Source: JANLIQ01 sp964358205 (lineage in GTDB: Bacteria > Patescibacteriota > UBA1384 > 2-12-FULL-50-11). From it: a DNA stretch of 9,733 bases. This document shows, piece after piece, positions 5,898 through 9,733 of this stretch (the stretch's first letter is position 1; every line of letters starts with the position of its first letter). The translations under genes and the position numbers were made by a program. The notes under the pieces were generated by a model, which saw nothing but the letters and a program-made list of their open reading frames with translations, had not been told where the DNA came from and did no database searches. The stretch spans positions 1-9,733 of the forward strand of contig CAYHNZ010000031.1 in the NCBI GenBank assembly GCA_964358205.1. Reading direction: 5' to 3'.

Positions 5898-5931
5898 AAA
5901 AGCGCCTGCTCATAATTGAGCAGGCGTTGTT
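5898..5931. terminator. Bidirectional intrinsic terminator between convergent genes
   Basis: CGCCTGCTC (5903-5911) pairs perfectly with GAGCAGGCG (5918-5926), and A5912-T5917 adds a tenth pair. On plus it is followed by TTGTT. On minus the stem is followed by C then TTTT (5901-5898). It sits between the stop of the EF-hand gene (5884) and the stop of the TagA-family gene (5966) and can end both transcripts. Confidence 0.88.
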
Positions 5932-5965
5932 AAGTGAAGTACCCGTTGGCTTGCAGTGGAGGTAT

Positions 5966-6724
5966 CTACTTATCGAGTACGGCCTTAATCGGAAAAACAA
6001 CCACCGCTCGCCAGATGCGACCGATACGAGAGGGTTGCAGAATCAGGCGCCAGAGCCACTCCAGGTGTAATGTTCGAAAGAATTGTGGCGCTCGAGGCGT
6101 AACACCAGCTAACATATCAAAAGTTCCGCCGACGCCAACCAATATCTTTGCTCCAAGCTCGCTTTTGTGTTTAGCGATCCACTCCTCCTGTTTCGGGGCG
6201 CCGTAAGCAACCAAAATAATATCAGCGCCACTGTCCCGTATGCGTTTAAAAGCATACGGGTCGTCTGAGTCGGCGTTGCTTGTACCGGCGATTTGCAAGT
6301 CGGGGTTCGATTTTTGAAGCTGTTCTCCCGCTTTGGCGGCTATCCCCTCTCGGCCACCTAGCAGGAAGATCGATTTCTGGTTTTCGGTGGCGATTCGGGC
6401 TAGATGATTAACTAAATCAGCGCCAGAAGTAGTTTGTTTAACCGGCTTGCCCCTTAGAGCTAGGACCCAAGCGACATTGGTCGATTCCGGAATTACCAAC
6501 TCGGCGCCATTAAGCGTTTCGGCGTACTTTTTATTCTCGGCGGCTTTGAGCAGAATCTCTCCATTGGCGGTGACAATGTGTTTTGGAGTATCTTCCAAAA
6601 GCGCCTTTTGGCAGTATTGATCCAGCTCCGGCCAGCTCAAACGGTCAATTCTAACTCCAAAAATACTTGATGTCGCCGTACCATCATTCTTAATACTAAA
6701 TTCTTGAATCTTATCCAGCGGCAT
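5966..6724 (-). CDS. WecG/TagA/CpsF-family glycosyltransferase (GT26)
   Basis: A 252-residue GT26 enzyme. The family transfers a sugar such as N-acetylmannosamine from a UDP donor to a lipid-linked precursor at the inner face of the membrane. Visible landmarks: I-V-T-A-N-G-E (50-56), L-L-G-G-R-E-G-I-A (121-129), Y-G-A-P-K-Q-E-E-W-I (174-183), G-V-G-G-T-F-D-M-L-A-G (197-207) and R-A-P...L-E-W-L-W-R-L (211-227). The C-terminal tail (230-252) is basic and amphipathic, like the appendage that attaches TagA to the membrane. The usual P-D-G/S catalytic segment is P79-E80-S-T-N here, with Glu for Asp. The start at 6724 overlaps the end of the GT4 gene by 14 nt, suggesting coupled translation; no strong Shine-Dalgarno site is seen. 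The actual donor and acceptor are unknown. Confidence 0.9.
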   Translation of the reverse strand: MPLDKIQEFSIKNDGTATSSIFGVRIDRLSWPELDQYCQKALLEDTPKHIVTANGEILLKAAENKKYAETLNGAELVIPESTNVAWVLALRGKPVKQTTSGADLVNHLARIATENQKSIFLLGGREGIAAKAGEQLQKSNPDLQIAGTSNADSDDPYAFKRIRDSGADIILVAYGAPKQEEWIAKHKSELGAKILVGVGGTFDMLAGVTPRAPQFFRTLHLEWLWRLILQPSRIGRIWRAVVVFPIKAVLDK

Positions 6725-7808
6725 TGGTAATAACTTCTAAAGTTTCTTCTGCGGCGGTCTGCCAGGAAAATCTTTCGGCTTGTTTGATTGAGGCCAGATG
6801 CAATTTGGTGGCTAGCTCTGGAGAATTTAAAATTCGGCCGAAAGCTGAAGCCCAAGAGAGCGGATTAGAGGGTGGCAGTAAAATAGCCGCTTGGCCAGTC
6901 ACCTCTGGTAGCGATGAGTTGTCACTACAAACAACCGGTACTCCACAGGCCAAAGCCTCCAAAACCGACAAGCCGAAGCCTTCGTAGGAGCTGGGAAAAG
7001 CGAAAATAGTCGCATGCTGGAGATAGCGGATCATATCGTAGCGCGGTAGATGACCCGGCTGGGAGATACGGTGACGAATTTCTTGGGGTAACTCTTTAAT
7101 TTTGGTCTGGATAGCTTCAAAACCGTATCCGTTCCGACCACCCAGAACCAGATTAATCTTCTTTTTCTCCTTACAGAGAAGTGAGAAAGCATCAAGGAGC
7201 AGGCGGACATTTTTCTTTTCCTCGATTCTGCCAACATACAAGATATAGGGGTCGTTTTGTGGCGATTGCCCATCACCTTTAGCGGGCTTAAAGAGCTCCT
7301 TGTCGTAGCCGTGGGCAATAATTTTTGTTTTGGGTTTAGCGGCGGGATAAAACTTAATTAAGTCGTTGAGTGTCGCCTGCGAAGGTACAATCACACGCGT
7401 CGCCTTAGCGACTGACACGCCGGTCGAAAAATTTTGATAGCGCCGTTCGAAAGCCGAGTATGAATAGGGAAAATACTTGAAGGCTAGATCGTGAATAGTT
7501 ACGACAGTTGGTAGGTGAGTAATTAATGGCACGACGTGAGAAGGTACAAACAACACATCTGGCGGGCTACCGCCAACTTCTTTCGCTAAGCGAAATTGTG
7601 ACCACAGTCGCTGTTGAGGCAAGATTCGCCAGTCAATATTTGAGCCAGTAGGGAAATCTTCGTTAGGTCGGTGGGGCGCGTAAAGAATAAACCTGTGGTC
7701 TGTTCTCAAATTCAAAATCGCCCGAATAATTTCATACGAGTAATTCTCTGGCCCAGTTCGATTTTTCTTGACCGCTCTCGATGCGTCAATTCCGATAGTC
7801 AGTTGCAT
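6711..7808 (-). CDS. Glycosyltransferase family 4 (group 1)
   Basis: A 365-residue GT-B enzyme that retains the donor's anomeric configuration. The N-terminal domain begins I-G-I-D-A-S-R (5-11) and includes P-S-H-V-V-P (89-94) and T-I-H-D-L-A-F (104-110). The C-terminal donor domain has Y-V-G-R-I-E-E-K-K-N (191-200), the likely phosphate-contacting Arg and Lys. It also has the EX7E motif E276-G-F-G-L-S-V-L-E284, followed by A-C-G-V-P-V-V. The pattern is typical of mannosyl- or rhamnosyl-type transferases of surface polysaccharide, but the sugar cannot be read from sequence. The ATG at 7808 is chosen: the frame stays open to 7901, but those 31 residues come from the palindromic element and precede the conserved first strand. 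There is no Shine-Dalgarno site, and a -10 box places the RNA start at the ATG. It overlaps the next gene by 14 nt. Confidence 0.9.
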   Translation of the reverse strand: MQLTIGIDASRAVKKNRTGPENYSYEIIRAILNLRTDHRFILYAPHRPNEDFPTGSNIDWRILPQQRLWSQFRLAKEVGGSPPDVLFVPSHVVPLITHLPTVVTIHDLAFKYFPYSYSAFERRYQNFSTGVSVAKATRVIVPSQATLNDLIKFYPAAKPKTKIIAHGYDKELFKPAKGDGQSPQNDPYILYVGRIEEKKNVRLLLDAFSLLCKEKKKINLVLGGRNGYGFEAIQTKIKELPQEIRHRISQPGHLPRYDMIRYLQHATIFAFPSSYEGFGLSVLEALACGVPVVCSDNSSLPEVTGQAAILLPPSNPLSWASAFGRILNSPELATKLHLASIKQAERFSWQTAAEETLEVITNAAG

Positions 7809-7810
7809 TA

Positions 7811-7919
7811 GCTGGATTATCCCACGACTTATGCACTTCAGGAAGTAAGTCGTGGGAACACGACACAGCTCTATACCTGATAAGGAAATTGAAGTGCGCA
7901 AGTCGTGTATCCCACCAGC
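7811..7919. repeat. 109-bp nested inverted-repeat element (REP/MITE-like or attenuator-like)
   Basis: The outer pair is CACGACTTATGCACTTC (7823-7839) against GAAGTGCGCAAGTCGTG (7891-7907), complementary at 15 of 17 positions, with GCTGG (7811-7815) and CCAGC (7915-7919) at the ends. The inner pair is TCCCACGACTTA (7820-7831) with TAAGTCGTGGGA (7846-7857), 12 bp perfect. A third hairpin is GTCGTG (7849-7854) with CACGAC (7859-7864) around GGAA. TATCCCAC also occurs twice in direct orientation (7818-7825, 7908-7915). The pairings are mutually exclusive. It fills nearly all of the 133 bp between the methyltransferase and GT4 genes and has no coding potential. Confidence 0.75.
7816..7824 (-). promoter_or_regulatory. 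Extended -10 promoter of the GT4 gene, likely leaderless
   Basis: TGGGATAAT (7824-7816) matches TGN plus five of six -10 positions, and only seven bases (CCAGCTA) separate it from the ATG at 7808. The predicted start is at 7809-7808. There is no convincing -35 and no Shine-Dalgarno sequence. The -10 lies in one arm of the inverted repeat of the 7811-7919 element, so a protein or structure on the palindrome would affect initiation directly. Confidence 0.5.
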
Positions 7920-7941
7920 GTCACCTTTTCGCTACAGCAAG

Positions 7942-8574
7942 CTAGACAGTTGGCCTGGCAAATATGTCTATAAAAACATTCTGACGGGTGGTTTTGGCTC
8001 GGATAATATCCATCACAGTAAATCCTCCATCCGTAATTAACTGCTTAATTTCGTCTTCAGTGTAGTTAGCGAAATACTTTTTGCTGCCAAAATAGCGCTC
8101 TTTGCTTTTCAGGCCCTCTCCCACCCCCTCTGTGACCGACAAGTAAAGTAATCCAGAATCTTTGAGAACGGTCCGAAATCCAACCAGAGTTTTATGTGCA
8201 TCTATTTTTGGTAGGTGCTGGAACGAGGCCATCACCCATAAGCCGTCGAAAATCTTTGGAGGAAACTCCAAATTGCGCATATCCATTTTGTGGAATTTGG
8301 CTTTAGGTGCGGCTTTCTTGGCGAGAGCGAGTAGGTTAGCTGAAAGGTCGATAGCGGTCACCTCCAATTCTTTTTTGGTAAAAAATGCGGCGTCGTGGCC
8401 CGACCCACAACCGACATCAAGAACCTCCTTGCCCCCCAAATGTTCTAGAAAATAATCGTAGAGAGGCTGGTACGGTGTCCGATCTTGGTAATGAGTGGCG
8501 TAGTCGGTTGCCATTCTGTCGTAAGCCGCAATTGTCGTCCCTACGACATCGATATCTTCGGATCGATTTATCAT
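7942..8574 (-). CDS. Class I SAM-dependent methyltransferase
   Basis: A 210-residue single-domain methyltransferase with the Rossmann-like SAM fold. Motif I is V51-L-D-V-G-C-G-S-G, the acidic residue after strand 2 is D76 (T-A-I-D-L-S), and the strand-3 loop is M97-D-M-R. The motif IV region is F109-D-G-L-W-V-M-A-S-F-Q-H120, of the kind seen in small-molecule methyltransferases (Methyltransf_11/25). The C-terminal half has F-G-S-K-K-Y-F-A-N-Y-T-E-D-E (162-175), as in related enzymes. The substrate is unknown; placement between mreB and two glycosyltransferases suggests a sugar or lipid-linked glycan. The ATG at 8574 lies 47 nt after the mreB stop and directly behind an 8-bp repeat array, with no Shine-Dalgarno site, so how translation starts is unclear. 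Confidence 0.85.
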   Translation of the reverse strand: MINRSEDIDVVGTTIAAYDRMATDYATHYQDRTPYQPLYDYFLEHLGGKEVLDVGCGSGHDAAFFTKKELEVTAIDLSANLLALAKKAAPKAKFHKMDMRNLEFPPKIFDGLWVMASFQHLPKIDAHKTLVGFRTVLKDSGLLYLSVTEGVGEGLKSKERYFGSKKYFANYTEDEIKQLITDGGFTVMDIIRAKTTRQNVFIDIFARPTV

Positions 8575-8575
8575 T

Positions 8576-8607
8576 TCGTAATTTAGTTATTTAGTAATTT
8601 AGTAATT
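8576..8607. repeat. 8-bp tandem repeat upstream of the methyltransferase gene
   Basis: Four units on plus: TCGTAATT, TAGTTATT, TAGTAATT, TAGTAATT (AATTACTA type on the coding strand). The array occupies most of the 47 nt between the mreB stop and the methyltransferase ATG and ends one base before that ATG, replacing the place where a Shine-Dalgarno site would be expected. Confidence 0.85.
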
Positions 8608-8621
8608 CCCGCAACCATTGC

Positions 8622-9638
8622 TTAGCTCTTTGCCCAAAGCACAGAACGGAGAAACTCATCAAGATGTTCAACGGCGATGCCGGTGCCTTTGGCGACGCAA
8701 AGTCTTGGCTCTTCAGCTAACTGGCACGGGACACCGGTCACTTTAGTTAAAAGTGCGTCAAGTCCTCGTAAAAGCGAGCCTCCGCCGGTCATCAACATGC
8801 CTTTATCCATAATATCGCTGGCTAGTTCGGGCGGTGTTTTTTGGAGGACTTGTTTCACGGTAGCAATAATTTCCTGCAACTCCTCCTGGACGGCATTTAG
8901 CACGTCAGATGAGTAAACAATAACTGATTCCGGCAATCCGGTCACAAAGTTTGAACCCGACAGCTCCATTTGAAGCTCTTTTTTCATCGGCATAACCGTA
9001 CCGACTTTTATCTTAGCGGCCTCGGCTGTTTGTTCGCCGATGACTAAGGCGTATTTTTTGCGGATGTAATTAGTTATGGCGCTGTCAAATTTATTGCCAC
9101 CTACTCGAGCACTGGCGGCAGCGACCACATCACCGAGAGAAATAACAGCTACCTCGGTAGTACCCCCACCGATGTCGATAATTAAGTGGCCTTCGGGTGC
9201 GGCAATCGGTATTCCGGCGCCAAGCGCCGCCGCAATCGGTTCCTTAATAATATATGCGTTTTTAGCACCAGCGGCGATACAGGCATCAATGACGGCTCGT
9301 CGTTCAGTTGAGGTTGCGCCGACCGGTACGGCTACCATAATATCGGGTCGAAATATACGTAATCGCCCCGAAACCCGATTAATAAAATAACGGAGCATCG
9401 CTTCGGTAATTTTAAAACTAGCGATAACCCCGTCTTTAAGCGGTCGAGCGGCGATAATTGAAGCCGGAGTTTTACCGAGCATCTTTTTAGCCTCTTCACC
9501 GAAAGCCACAACCTTATTATTACTGGCGTCAAGAGCCGCAACAGCCGGTTCGTCAATAACAATCCCCTTCCCGGGAACATAAATTAATATATTGGTCGTG
9601 CCTAAATCGACACCGATTCGCCTGATCATTGTTCGCAT
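8622..9638 (-). CDS. mreB: Rod shape-determining actin homologue MreB
   Basis: A 338-residue bacterial actin of normal MreB length. It forms membrane-associated filaments that steer cell-wall synthesis. Actin-fold motifs are in order: phosphate 1 D11-L-G-T-T-N16, A-R-P-L-K-D-G-V-I (64-72), catalytic-region E133 in K-E-P-I-A-A-A-L-G, phosphate 2 D155-I-G-G-G-T-T161, A-R-V-G-G-N-K-F-D (177-185) and adenosine motif G284-G-G-G/S-L-L-R-G. The N-terminus M-I-R-R is short and only mildly amphipathic. The start at 9638 has a weak AGG upstream; an ATG three codons in (9629) is an alternative. The usual partners mreC and mreD are not beside it; a methyltransferase and glycosyltransferases follow instead. 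Confidence 0.95.
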   Translation of the reverse strand: MRTMIRRIGVDLGTTNILIYVPGKGIVIDEPAVAALDASNNKVVAFGEEAKKMLGKTPASIIAARPLKDGVIASFKITEAMLRYFINRVSGRLRIFRPDIMVAVPVGATSTERRAVIDACIAAGAKNAYIIKEPIAAALGAGIPIAAPEGHLIIDIGGGTTEVAVISLGDVVAAASARVGGNKFDSAITNYIRKKYALVIGEQTAEAAKIKVGTVMPMKKELQMELSGSNFVTGLPESVIVYSSDVLNAVQEELQEIIATVKQVLQKTPPELASDIMDKGMLMTGGGSLLRGLDALLTKVTGVPCQLAEEPRLCVAKGTGIAVEHLDEFLRSVLWAKS

Positions 9639-9666
9639 TCTAACCTGACGAGCAGGAAATACAACC

Positions 9667-9694
9667 AGTATAAAGTCTGGTTCTTTAAACTAAA
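9667..9694 (-). promoter_or_regulatory. Candidate mreB promoter with inverted repeat
   Basis: TATACT (9672-9667) matches five of six -10 positions, and TTTAGT (9694-9689), 16 nt upstream, is a weak -35. The predicted start is near 9660, giving a ~22 nt leader. AACCAG (9663-9668) and CTGGTT (9677-9682) form a 6-bp inverted repeat over the -10. A second small palindrome, ACCTA-CGC-TAGGT, lies at 9704-9716. Confidence 0.4.
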
Positions 9695-9733
9695 GCGGAA
9701 CAGACCTACGCTAGGTAAAGATTAGTTAACCTA

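Noticed and set aside
7809..7901. Longer start for the GT4 protein at 7901
   Set aside because: The extra 31 residues are translated from the palindromic element and precede the conserved first strand of the enzyme.
994..9638. Recoding of TGA to glycine, as in some CPR lineages
   Set aside because: The 994-1320 gene ends with TGA just before its terminator and no gene carries an internal TGA, so the standard code fits.

Overview
The window most resembles a chromosomal segment of a Candidate Phyla Radiation (Patescibacteria-like) bacterium. This is an inference. It rests on small compact genes, a NusA with one S1, two KH domains and a lysine-rich tail, a ClpC, an MreB followed by surface-sugar enzymes, a GerE-only regulator, short orphan proteins, and intergenic spacers made of degenerate 7-8 bp tandem repeats. 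TGA acts as a normal stop. I cannot place the phylum, and no rRNA, tRNA, CRISPR array or transposase gene is visible.

Layout. The left edge (1-63) holds the probable 3' end of a plus-strand gene. It converges through two facing heptad-repeat arrays (64-162) on a small minus-strand conserved-type protein (162-419). Divergent from that is a 90-residue LuxR/GerE-type regulator (573-845) ending at a strong intrinsic terminator. A convergent 108-residue two-TM membrane protein (994-1320, minus) has its own terminator, a clear Shine-Dalgarno site and a promoter flanked by an inverted repeat. Next come two large minus-strand housekeeping genes: clpC (1448-3952), which appears to have its own leaderless promoter, and nusA (4009-5226), with a ~140 nt leader that opens with a hairpin and six T. 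A plus-strand orphan gene (5525-5884) encodes a textbook single EF-hand loop. It ends at a hairpin that also works on the other strand and closes the next block.

The right half (5966-9638, all minus) reads mreB, SAM methyltransferase, GT4 glycosyltransferase, WecG/TagA-family glycosyltransferase. This suggests shape control coupled to assembly of a surface glycan. The two glycosyltransferases overlap by 14 nt. Between the methyltransferase and the GT4 gene lies a 109 bp inverted-repeat element that carries the GT4 -10 box and can fold in at least two exclusive ways.

No complete new multi-gene system is evident. The most unusual signals are noncoding: phased 7-8 bp repeats at gene borders, the nested palindrome upstream of the GT4 gene, extended -10 promoters placed exactly so that transcripts would start at the ATG, and the hairpin at the very 5' end of the nusA leader. 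Protein-level oddities are the EF-hand orphan, a Glu where the TagA family usually has its catalytic Asp, and a Gln in one of the two phosphoarginine-pocket positions of ClpC.
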